Below the pieces are notes generated by a model. That model searched no databases and was not told where the DNA came from. It saw nothing but the letters and a program-made list of their open reading frames with translations. Shown one piece after another: positions 18,994-26,496 of a DNA stretch of 64,000 nucleotides. Position 1 is the stretch's first letter. Each line of letters begins with the position of its first letter. The position numbers and the translations under genes were made by a program. This DNA is from CAYUZU01 sp964448675 (GTDB lineage Bacteria; Planctomycetota; Phycisphaerae; UBA1845; Fen-1342): contig CAYUZU010000014.1 of NCBI GenBank assembly GCA_964448675.1, forward strand, positions 56,895-120,894, written 5' to 3'.

Positions 18994-19749
18994 ATGTTGG
19001 ACCAGCGACAGCTTCGCAACCGCGTCCTGTTGAGCCTGAGCACGAGCCCGTGGACACTGGTGCCGTTTCTGGCCGGCGTGACGCTGCTGTCGGGTGCCCT
19101 GGCGTTCAGCGACCGCGTCGGGGCGCTGGCGTTCGGCGGGCTGGCGCTGGTGCTGGGATCACTCGGCGTGGCGTTTACGCGGTTCGTGCTGGGGGCCGAA
19201 GGCCTGACCGAGCGCGCCGCGAAACAGCTCAAGGCGGAGGCCGAGCGGGCCAACGCGCAGCGGCTGGATCAACTCGACCAGCGTCTGGTACAGGACCAGG
19301 ACGCGCGCACCGAGGCGGCGCTGCGCGATTTGCGGGCGTTTCAGCAGGCGTTCAAGCAGCCGGACCTGTGGACGGGCCGGCTGAACGCGACGAGCTCGTT
19401 CGACATTCTCTCGAGCGTGCAGGATCTGTTCGAGGGGTGTGTGCGGGCGCTGGAGTCGTCGCTCCGCTTGTGGGAGACGGCCCAGCGGCTGCGAACCGCG
19501 GCGGCGCGGGAGCCGATCCTGGCGCGGCGCGAGGAGCTGGTGCAAGACGTGCAGCACAGCATCGAGCAGCTCAGCCGCATCCTGGTCGGGCTGCAGGAGC
19601 TGGGCGCGCAGGCGACCGACGATACCGACCTGGCGCGCATCCGTTCGGACCTGGATGCGAACCTGAAGATTGCGCGACGGGTCGAGGAGAAGCTGCGTCA
19701 CTGGGAGAGTGATGCCCTGGCACTGGAGCGCACCGGCCACGACCGGTGA
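18994..19749 (+). CDS. Membrane coiled-coil protein (operon gene 4)
   Basis: Protein of 251 residues. Seen: two closely spaced hydrophobic helices (about 20-38 and 42-66), then a long charged helical region (about 70-250) likely to form coiled coils in the cytoplasm. It has no enzyme motif. It sits between the second fusion gene and pspA, so a role as membrane receptor or platform for PspA is reasonable but inferred. The layout (N-terminal TM hairpin plus helical body) resembles XpaC-type partners of TelA proteins, but sequence similarity cannot be judged here. The ribosome site is weak; an ATG at 18966 is in another frame and leads to an implausible Arg/Gly-rich product. Confidence 0.72.
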   Translation: MLDQRQLRNRVLLSLSTSPWTLVPFLAGVTLLSGALAFSDRVGALAFGGLALVLGSLGVAFTRFVLGAEGLTERAAKQLKAEAERANAQRLDQLDQRLVQDQDARTEAALRDLRAFQQAFKQPDLWTGRLNATSSFDILSSVQDLFEGCVRALESSLRLWETAQRLRTAAAREPILARREELVQDVQHSIEQLSRILVGLQELGAQATDDTDLARIRSDLDANLKIARRVEEKLRHWESDALALERTGHDR

Positions 19750-19770
19750 CACGTGCAGAAGGAGACGACG

Positions 19771-20604
19771 ATGTTCGGAGCGATTTGGCGTTACCTGCGG
19801 GCGATCGGCTACTACATGACGGGACGGATCGATGCGGCCCGGCGCGTGCTCGACAGCAATCCGCACGTGGTCAAGGCCACATACGACCAGATCGTGCGCG
19901 AGAAGAAGGAGCGGGTGAACCAGTACAAGGAGGCGGTCGCCACACTGGTCGCGCAGCGCGAGAAGAAGATGCAGCAGGTCGAGCGCCTGACGGCCGACAT
20001 CGAGCGGCTGGAGCGGCTCAAGACCGGCGCGCTGGCCAAGGCCAAGCAGCGGGTGCAGGTGCTGCAGGGGCAGGGCAAGGCGATGGCCGACATCCAGGTG
20101 GATGAGGAGTACGTCAAGTGCCAGGGGGCCTACAAGGACTTCGTCTCGACGCTCAACGAGAAGCAGGAGCGCATCACCGAGCTGGAGCAGGACATCGCGG
20201 CGTCGGATCAGCGGGTGGGCGAGCACAAGGTGCAGTTGCAGAGCCTGATGCGCGATATCGAGAAGATCAGGGAGGAGGCCGCCGACACGGTCGCCGACAT
20301 GATCACCGCGAAGGAAGAGCGCGAAGTGGCGGACATGCTGACGGGCCTGTCGACGGACAAGACCAACGCCGAGCTGGCGCGGATGCGTGACCTGCGAAAC
20401 CAGGTGAAGGCGGAGGCGAAGGTGTCGAAGGAGCTGGCCGGCACCGACACGCGGGCGCAGGAGGCCGAGTTCCTCGAGTTCGCCCGGTCGAGCGAGGTCA
20501 GTGACGAGTTCGCATCGCTGGTGGGGCTGGCGGAGGAGAAGGACGCGAAGCAGACCGACGAGGGAAGCGCGGAACAGGAGCGGCGCAGCTCGCTGCCGGA
20601 ATAA
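19771..20604 (+). CDS. pspA: PspA/IM30 (Vipp1) family protein (operon gene 5)
   Basis: Peripheral inner-membrane protein of 277 residues. Seen: amphipathic N-terminal helix region MFGAIWRYLRAIGYYM, then almost continuous Lys/Glu/Gln-rich helices (about 20-225) as in the ESCRT-III-like PspA/IM30 fold, and a charged C-terminal extension (about 225-277) ending SSLPE. PspA family proteins assemble on stressed membranes and counter proton leakage. No PspF, PspB or PspC gene is present, and the usual regulator-linked context is replaced by ABC, vWA and AAA+ genes. The ATG at 19771 is chosen because AAGGAG lies six bases upstream; an in-frame GTG at 19753 has no site. It follows gene 4 by 21 bases. 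Confidence 0.85.
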   Translation: MFGAIWRYLRAIGYYMTGRIDAARRVLDSNPHVVKATYDQIVREKKERVNQYKEAVATLVAQREKKMQQVERLTADIERLERLKTGALAKAKQRVQVLQGQGKAMADIQVDEEYVKCQGAYKDFVSTLNEKQERITELEQDIAASDQRVGEHKVQLQSLMRDIEKIREEAADTVADMITAKEEREVADMLTGLSTDKTNAELARMRDLRNQVKAEAKVSKELAGTDTRAQEAEFLEFARSSEVSDEFASLVGLAEEKDAKQTDEGSAEQERRSSLPE

Positions 20605-20628
20605 GCGGGAACGAATCGAGTGTGGGCC

Positions 20629-20653
20629 GCGGCGGTGGCAATTGCGCCGCCGC
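20629..20653 (+). promoter_or_regulatory. Intra-operon hairpin between pspA and the substrate-binding gene
   Basis: GCGGCGGTG (20629-20637) pairs with CGCCGCCGC (20645-20653) with one T-G pair around a 7-base loop. No T tract follows, so it is more likely an mRNA stability or processing element than a full terminator. Confidence 0.35.
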
Positions 20654-20691
20654 ACGGGTGTCTCGAACGAGAGAGAACAAGGAGAGCTCCT

Positions 20692-21741
20692 ATGCGTATT
20701 ACGGGTATCTGTCTGGGGCTGATGGTGCTGGCGGTGAGCGCGGCAGCGGAAACGCCTTCGTTTTCGCTCGCCTGGAGCGAGTATCCGTCGTGGAGCGCGT
20801 TCGGCGTGGCGGACGTGGTCGGGATCATCGACGGTGACAAGGACAAGCTGGGCCGGGTGGAGAAGAAGTGGAACGTCGACATCGTTCTGCGGCAGGCGGA
20901 CTATGACCCCTGCCTGGTGATGTATGGCGCCAAGCAGGTCGACGCGGTGTGCATCACCAACATGGATATTCTCAACCCGAGCCTGTCGCGGCAATCGGTG
21001 GCGATCCTGCCGACGTCGACCAGTCACGGCGCCGACGCCTGCATCGTGAGCCAGGACATCACCGACGTGAAGCAGCTCAAGGGCAAGCCGGTGTATGGCC
21101 TGGCCAAGACCGTGTCGGAGTACACCTTCTACCGCAACCTGGAGCTCGCCGGCGAGAACCCGAAGGAATACCGCTTCGTGAATCGCGATCCGGCGGCGGC
21201 GGCGCTCGGCTTCCAGCAGAAGCGTAGCGGCGTCGAGGCGATCGTGGTCTGGAATCCGTTCGTGCTGGAGACGTTGAACAAGCGTGCCGATGCGCGGGTA
21301 CTGTTCGATTCGACGCGGATCCCGGGCGAGATCATCGACATGGTCGTCGTGGCGCAGGAATCGCTCGACAAGCCGGGCGGCGCGGCGTTCGCCTGCGCGA
21401 TGATCGAGGCGTTCTACGAGCTCAACAAGATGCTCGAGGAAGAGAAGACGCGCGACCGCACCCTGCTGGCGCTGGGCGAGAAGTTCTCCAACCTGGACCT
21501 GCAATCGATGCGGAAAGTCGTGCAGCAGACCAAGTTCTACGCATCGGCCGATGCGGCGCTCGAGCTGTTCAACTCGGAAGAGCTCAAGAGCACGATGGAG
21601 AAGGTGGCGAAGTTCTGCCTGCAGGCGGATATCACGCCGAAAGAGCCCAAGACCGCGTACGGGCCGCGCGACGCCGACAATCGCGCGGCGCACCTGCGCT
21701 TTGACCCGACGTACGTGAAACAGGTTCAGGAAAAGCAATAG
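20692..21741 (+). CDS. ABC transporter substrate-binding protein, NitT/TauT type (operon gene 6)
   Basis: Periplasmic binding protein of 349 residues. Seen: a short signal peptide (about 1-20, ending SAAAE); the two-lobed NMT1/SsuA-like pattern with VDAVCITNMDIL, DITDVKQLKGKPVYGLAK and VWNPFVLETL; and a helical C-terminal part. There is no OmpA domain and no lipobox, so it is probably free in the periplasm and the most direct candidate to deliver ligand to the permease encoded next. AAGGAG lies seven bases before the start. The family handles nitrate, taurine, sulfonates, thiamine precursors and similar small ligands; which one is unknown. A hairpin separates it from pspA. Confidence 0.87.
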   Translation: MRITGICLGLMVLAVSAAAETPSFSLAWSEYPSWSAFGVADVVGIIDGDKDKLGRVEKKWNVDIVLRQADYDPCLVMYGAKQVDAVCITNMDILNPSLSRQSVAILPTSTSHGADACIVSQDITDVKQLKGKPVYGLAKTVSEYTFYRNLELAGENPKEYRFVNRDPAAAALGFQQKRSGVEAIVVWNPFVLETLNKRADARVLFDSTRIPGEIIDMVVVAQESLDKPGGAAFACAMIEAFYELNKMLEEEKTRDRTLLALGEKFSNLDLQSMRKVVQQTKFYASADAALELFNSEELKSTMEKVAKFCLQADITPKEPKTAYGPRDADNRAAHLRFDPTYVKQVQEKQ

Positions 21742-21807
21742 CGCAGGCGGCGGCCGGGGCGGCGCGCGGCGCCGCCGCCGGTCGCGGTGCCGGCCGGGTA
21801 GGACCGC

Positions 21808-22620
21808 ATGATCCGGAAGTCGATCGGATGGAGATGGCGCCTCGGACTGGGGATCGCAACCGTGGTGGTGCTGCTGGGTGGGTATACCTGGCTGGCGCAG
21901 CGGCTCGAATCGCCGACGGTGCCGAGCTGGGCGGAGCTGGCCCAGGGCGTACGCGACGCGTTCGAATACGACGATTTCACCAACGAGCGCTGGATCGTCG
22001 TCGACGTCGCGGCTACGGGCTATCGCCTGGCGTTCGGGCTCGGCATCGGGGTCGCGGGCGGGCTGCTGCTCGGCGTGCTGATGGGCTGCTTTCCGCCGCT
22101 GGAAGCGGTTATCAGCCCGCCGCTGAATCTCGCGACGAAGATCCCGGGGACGGCGGCCCTGGCGCTGTTTCTGGTGGTTTTCTCGCAGGATACGTTTCTG
22201 ATGTCGGCCGATGACTCGTTCATCGTGGCGCTGGTGGTGTTCGGGACGCTGCCGACGTTGGCGCTGACGATCCGGCTCGCGGTGCGTGACGTGCCGGACG
22301 AACTGCTGAACAAGGCCTACACGCTCGGGGCGTCGAGTGCCGAGGTGGTGTGGAACATCATCGTGCGGCAGATCCTGCCGCGAATGATCGATGCGGTGCG
22401 ACTGTCGATCGGGCCGGCGATGGTGTACCTGATCGCGGCCGAGTGGATCCAGTCGGACGCGGGCTTCGGATATCGGCTGCGGATGCAGACGCGCTTGCTG
22501 GACATGAAAGTCGTGTATCCGTACCTGGCATTGCTGGCGGCGTTCGGGTTTGTGGTGGATTTTGTCCTGTTGCGGGCGCAGCGCTGGCTCAGCCCCTGGT
22601 ACGCCGACGGGCGGGAGTAA
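21808..22620 (+). CDS. ABC transporter permease, NitT/TauT type (operon gene 7)
   Basis: Inner-membrane permease of 270 residues. Seen: about six TM helices and the EAA-loop region ELLNKAYTLGASSAEVVWNI, where the ATPase docks, near 168-187; the late segment AEWIQSDAGFGYRL is typical of SsuC/TauC-like permeases. The family forms homodimers with a cytoplasmic ATPase and a periplasmic binding protein. The coding region ends three bases before the ATPase gene, so these two are tightly coupled. A weak TAGGA site precedes the start. One acidic residue run (SQDTFLMSADDSF) interrupts a TM loop and is somewhat longer than usual; whether it matters is unknown. Confidence 0.92.
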   Translation: MIRKSIGWRWRLGLGIATVVVLLGGYTWLAQRLESPTVPSWAELAQGVRDAFEYDDFTNERWIVVDVAATGYRLAFGLGIGVAGGLLLGVLMGCFPPLEAVISPPLNLATKIPGTAALALFLVVFSQDTFLMSADDSFIVALVVFGTLPTLALTIRLAVRDVPDELLNKAYTLGASSAEVVWNIIVRQILPRMIDAVRLSIGPAMVYLIAAEWIQSDAGFGYRLRMQTRLLDMKVVYPYLALLAAFGFVVDFVLLRAQRWLSPWYADGRE

Positions 22621-22623
22621 GCG

Positions 22624-23568
22624 ATGCGGGACCTGATCCTGCAATGTGACGACGTGCACCACTGGTTCGGCAGCAATCGCGTGCTGTTCGAGGTGAGCCT
22701 GGAGGTGGCGCGGGGCAACATCGTGGCGCTGGTGGGGCCCAGTGGCTGTGGCAAGTCGACGCTGCTGCGGGCGGTCGTGGGGACGCATCCGCCGCGACGG
22801 GGACGGATCCTGATGCATCGCGACGGTGGCGCGGCGTACCCGGTCATGGCGCCCGGTCGCGACCGCGGTATCGTTTATCAGCGTTACTCGCTGTTCCCCT
22901 TCCTCACGGCGCAGCAAAACGTCGCGATGGGGCTGATGCTGGATGAGACCACCATCGCCGGCCGGGCGCTGAAGCCGCTCGCCTGGCGGCGGCTGCGCAA
23001 GCAGCACCTGGCGGCGGCGGCCGAGCTGCTCGACCAGGTGGGGCTGGCGCGGGCGATCCGGCTGTATCCGCACGAGATGTCCGGCGGGATGCGGCAGCGC
23101 GTGGCCGTGGCGCAGGCGCTGATCATGAAGCCGCAGATTCTGCTGCTGGATGAACCGTTCGGGGCGCTGGACGAGGCGATGCGCGAGGAGCTGCAGCGCA
23201 TGCTGCTGCGCTTGAGTGCGGAGAATCGCGCGTGTCAGTCGCGCGGCGAGCCGGCGCCGCACACGATCTTCATCGTGACGCACGAGCTGAACGAGGCGAT
23301 CTACGTCGGTGATCGCGTGATCGGGTTGTCGCAATACTGGAACTGGGCCGAGCACGGGCATGCGACCTGCCCCGGGGCGTCGGTCGTTTACGACAAGGCG
23401 GCGCCGGTGTATGACGCGGACGACGCGCGCGACTACGCCCATTTCGTCGAGCAGCGCGAGGAGATCCGCCGGGAGGTGTTTGACCCGACGCACCTGCAGG
23501 AGCGCGGCGAGCAATGCCGCTACTGGCCCGAGCGGAGCACCGCGGCGCCGGACGCGGCCGGGAGGTAG
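22624..23568 (+). CDS. ABC transporter ATP-binding protein (operon gene 8)
   Basis: Cytoplasmic ATPase of 314 residues. Seen: Walker A GPSGCGKST at 38-46, Q-loop around YQRYSLFPF, signature MSGGMRQR, Walker B ILLLDEPFGALDE, and the switch histidine in FIVTHELNEA. All catalytic motifs are intact. The family is the nitrate/taurine/sulfonate importer ATPase group, usually about 260 residues. The extra C-terminal 50 residues here (after GLSQYWNW) are charged and could contact the AAA+ protein encoded next or have a regulatory role; this is a guess. It starts three bases after the permease stop and ends four bases before the AAA+ start. Confidence 0.95.
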   Translation: MRDLILQCDDVHHWFGSNRVLFEVSLEVARGNIVALVGPSGCGKSTLLRAVVGTHPPRRGRILMHRDGGAAYPVMAPGRDRGIVYQRYSLFPFLTAQQNVAMGLMLDETTIAGRALKPLAWRRLRKQHLAAAAELLDQVGLARAIRLYPHEMSGGMRQRVAVAQALIMKPQILLLDEPFGALDEAMREELQRMLLRLSAENRACQSRGEPAPHTIFIVTHELNEAIYVGDRVIGLSQYWNWAEHGHATCPGASVVYDKAAPVYDADDARDYAHFVEQREEIRREVFDPTHLQERGEQCRYWPERSTAAPDAAGR

Positions 23569-23572
23569 CCCG

Positions 23573-25396
23573 ATGAACACCCCGGTGTACGAATTTCTGC
23601 GCCAGGCGGGGCGGATCATCAACTCGGGCCAGGCGCGCACGCTGGTGCTGACGGGGGCGACCGGTGATCTGTATTACCTGCCGGTGCCGGACCTCGAGGG
23701 TGGCGGGCGGTACGTGCCGTTGCTGGACTTCCTCACGGCGCAGTGGGACGTTTCCGATCGCATCCTGGTGGTCTATGAGCTAAACGGACCGATTCGCTTC
23801 ATGCGCGCGGCCGATCGCGAGAAGGTGAAGGATGCGTGGCTCAAGCTGCGCACGGGGCTGGACGCGAACGAGCTGGCGATTCAGAACATGCTGCGCGCGG
23901 GGCGGGCCGAGGCGGAACTGGCGGGGATGAGTGCCGCCTTCGACGGGCACCTGCAGCAGGCGATCGGCAAGCCGACGCTGGCGCTGGAGCTGCTGCGGCA
24001 GATGTGCCTGGCGTCGCGGACCGAGCTCAACGGCACCCCCCTGCTGCACGAAGCGCTGATCATCATTATCGAAGCGGCGGACATGGTCATTCCGGAGGCG
24101 GAGTTGACGCGGCTGTCGGACGCCGACCGGCACCGGGTCGCGATCTGCCAGGACTGGTTCAGCGATCCGGGATTCATGGATGCGGACGACGCGGTGGTGC
24201 TGCTGAGCGAGTCGCGCAGCCTGCTGAACCAGCGCATCGCGCAGCTGCCGCAGGTGGTCGAGGTCGTGGCGGAAGCGGCCGACGAGCCGACGCGGCGGCA
24301 TTTCATCGACTGGTTCAACGGGCAGCGGCCGGCCGCACAACAGGTCTCGTTCGCGGGTGGGCTCGACCGGCTGGCGACGCTGACGGCGGGGTTGTCGATT
24401 CACGCGCTGAATCAGCTGTTGCGCGGGGCGGCGTACGAGGGTAACGCGCTGGCGATCAGTGACGTCGTCGCCATGGTGCAGAATTACATCCAGAGCCAGT
24501 TGGGGGCGGACATCGTCGAGTTCAAGAAGCCGCGGCACACACTGGATGACGTGGTCGGGTTCAGCCGACTCAAGGCGTTTCTGCGGGCGGAGCTGATCCC
24601 GCGGTTTCGTTCATCGGGGCCGGACGCGCTGCCCGGGGCGGCGGTCGCCGGGCCGATCGGCGGCGGCAAGACGTTCATCTTCGAGGCGGTGGCTGCCGAG
24701 CTGGACATGGTGGTCCTGGTGCTCAAGAACATCCGCAGCCAGTGGTTCGGGCAAACGGACGTGATCTTCGAGCGGTTGCGGCGGGTGCTCAACGCGCTGT
24801 CGAAGGTGCTGATCTTCGTGGATGAAGCGGATACGCAATTCGGCCAGGTGGGGCGCGATGCACACGCGACCGAGCGGCGGCTGACCGGCAAGATCCAGGC
24901 GATGATGTCGGATCCGGCGCTGCGCGGGCGCGTGGTCTGGCTGCTGATGACCGCCCGCATTCACCTGCTGTCGCCGGACATTCGGCGGCCGGGACGGACT
25001 GGCGATCTGATTATCCCGGTGCTGGATCCGACGGGCGTGGATCGGCAGGCGTTCGTGCGGTGGGCGGTAGCGCCGGTGCTGAGGGCGGCGCCGCATGCGA
25101 CGGCGCTGGCACAGGTGGAGGCGGCGGTGCCGCACTACGCAGCGGCGAATTTCGCATCGCTGCGGGCAGAGCTGATCGCGAAGGCGGGCGGCGGCACGCT
25201 GGCCCTGGACGAGGTGCTGGCGGTGGTACAGGACCTGCTGCCGCCGAACATCGAGCGGACGCGGCGATACCAGTCGCTGCAAGCGCTGCTGAACTGCACG
25301 CGGCGCAGCCTGCTGCCGGACCCGGATATCGACGAGCAGCAACGCCGGGCGTGGCGGGACGAGTTGGAGGCGTTGGAGCGCGAGGGTGTACGATGA
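23573..25396 (+). CDS. AAA+ ATPase with degenerate N-terminal AAA-like region (operon gene 9)
   Basis: Protein of 607 residues, no TM helix. Seen: a functional-looking C-terminal AAA+ module (about 320-540) with Walker A GPIGGGKT near 360-367, Walker B VLIFVDEAD near 410-418, and a likely sensor/arginine region RRPGRTGDLIIPV. The first ~300 residues contain LVLTGATGDLYYLP and ALIIIIEAADMVIPE, which look like remnants of a P-loop and Walker B without the Lys-Thr pair, so an inactive first AAA domain is plausible; this is reminiscent of Ycf46-like proteins. AAA+ proteins remodel protein complexes, and PspA is a plausible client, but that is inferred. GGAGG precedes the start; the stop overlaps the next start. 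Confidence 0.8.
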   Translation: MNTPVYEFLRQAGRIINSGQARTLVLTGATGDLYYLPVPDLEGGGRYVPLLDFLTAQWDVSDRILVVYELNGPIRFMRAADREKVKDAWLKLRTGLDANELAIQNMLRAGRAEAELAGMSAAFDGHLQQAIGKPTLALELLRQMCLASRTELNGTPLLHEALIIIIEAADMVIPEAELTRLSDADRHRVAICQDWFSDPGFMDADDAVVLLSESRSLLNQRIAQLPQVVEVVAEAADEPTRRHFIDWFNGQRPAAQQVSFAGGLDRLATLTAGLSIHALNQLLRGAAYEGNALAISDVVAMVQNYIQSQLGADIVEFKKPRHTLDDVVGFSRLKAFLRAELIPRFRSSGPDALPGAAVAGPIGGGKTFIFEAVAAELDMVVLVLKNIRSQWFGQTDVIFERLRRVLNALSKVLIFVDEADTQFGQVGRDAHATERRLTGKIQAMMSDPALRGRVVWLLMTARIHLLSPDIRRPGRTGDLIIPVLDPTGVDRQAFVRWAVAPVLRAAPHATALAQVEAAVPHYAAANFASLRAELIAKAGGGTLALDEVLAVVQDLLPPNIERTRRYQSLQALLNCTRRSLLPDPDIDEQQRRAWRDELEALEREGVR

Positions 25397-26424
25397 AACG
25401 AGCGGCGAGTGACAATGCGGTGCTCGCGGAGAAGATCCAGCAGAACACGGCCCGCGCCGGCAAGACGTACACCTTCAACGAGCGGCACGATCCGCGGCGG
25501 CCGATCGACCGCTGGTTTCAGAGCTCGGACGACGGCCTGGTGCTGTTCGTCGTGTTCTACACGCAGGCATGCCGCTGGTCGCTGTGCACGGGGTGCAACC
25601 TGCCGTCGGTGTCGTCGCGCGACTACGTCAACTACGACAACCTGATCCGCCAGATCGATCACGTGTTCGCCGAGCCCGACGTGGCGGCGCGCGCCGGCGA
25701 GATCGCCAAGGTCATCGTGAGCAACAATGGCTCGGTGCTGGATGAGCAGACGTTTCCGTCGACCGCGCTGATGCACTTGCTGGTGCAATGCAACCTGCGG
25801 CTGCCGCGCATGAAGGTGATCAGCTTCGAGTCGCGGCCGGAGTACGTGGAGGTCGACGAGCTCGAGTTCATGTCGCGGGCGATGGCGGAGCGCGACAACG
25901 CGGCCGAGATCGAGATCGCGATCGGCTTCGAGGCGTTCGACGACCACATCCGCAACAAGGTGTTTCTGAAGGGGCTGTCGCTGCGGTCGTTCGAGCGCCT
26001 CGTGGAGCGGATCACGCAGCCGCACTTCCGGCTGAAGTGCTATTTCATGCAGAAGCCGGTGGCCGGGCTGTCGGATGACGATGCGGTGCGCGACATCCAG
26101 CGCGGGATTGACTACCTGCACGCGGTGCGCAGCCGCTCGGGCGTGCGGATCAACATGCACCTCAACCCGACCTACGTTGCGCGCGGGACGCCGCTGGAGG
26201 CCGCGTTCCAGGCCGGCGATTACTGCCCGCCGCACCTGCGTGACGTCGTGCGGGCGGTACTGCACGGTGCGGGCAAGTCGGTGTCGATCTTCGTGGGGCT
26301 GAACGACGAGGGGCTGGCGGTGCCCGGCGGCTCGTTCCTGCGGGAAGACGACGAGGTGTTGCGCGAGGCGCTGGAGGATTTCAACCGCACGCAGGACTAT
26401 GACGCGCTGGCGCGGCTGCGCTGA
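25393..26424 (+). CDS. Radical-SAM-like protein, COG1244/RaSEA-like (operon gene 10)
   Basis: Protein of 343 residues. Seen: three clustered cysteines C60, C65 and C68 (CX4CX2C) in YTQACRWSLCTGCNLP, unlike the usual CX3CX2C; a following SNNGSVLDEQTFP segment; ISFESRPEYV; and EIAIGFEAFDDHIRNKVFLKG. These resemble the Elp3-like radical SAM group that includes the archaeosine enzyme RaSEA. If so it binds an Fe4S4 cluster and cleaves S-adenosylmethionine. The substrate is unknown; a tRNA- or protein-modifying role are both possible. The start overlaps the AAA+ stop by ATGA, so the two are translationally coupled. No other modification genes are nearby. Confidence 0.72.
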   Translation: MKRAASDNAVLAEKIQQNTARAGKTYTFNERHDPRRPIDRWFQSSDDGLVLFVVFYTQACRWSLCTGCNLPSVSSRDYVNYDNLIRQIDHVFAEPDVAARAGEIAKVIVSNNGSVLDEQTFPSTALMHLLVQCNLRLPRMKVISFESRPEYVEVDELEFMSRAMAERDNAAEIEIAIGFEAFDDHIRNKVFLKGLSLRSFERLVERITQPHFRLKCYFMQKPVAGLSDDDAVRDIQRGIDYLHAVRSRSGVRINMHLNPTYVARGTPLEAAFQAGDYCPPHLRDVVRAVLHGAGKSVSIFVGLNDEGLAVPGGSFLREDDEVLREALEDFNRTQDYDALARLR

Positions 26425-26447
26425 GACGCGGCGGCGGGCAGACGATC

Positions 26448-26471
26448 AGCCCTGTGGCGCACCCCAGGGCT
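26448..26471. terminator. Hairpin between convergent operon end and MCE gene
   Basis: AGCCCTG (26448-26454) and CAGGGCT (26465-26471) form a perfect 7-bp stem in the 72-base gap between convergent genes. There is no T tract, so efficiency is uncertain. Confidence 0.4.
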
Positions 26472-26496
26472 TGCGGGCTGCCGCGGGTCGCGGGCG

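Noticed and set aside
19159..23640. A 1493-codon open frame on the minus strand opposite the envelope operon
   Set aside because: Product is Arg/His/Leu-rich with no domain motifs, and it lies antisense to several intact genes. Long antisense frames are expected in high-GC sequence.
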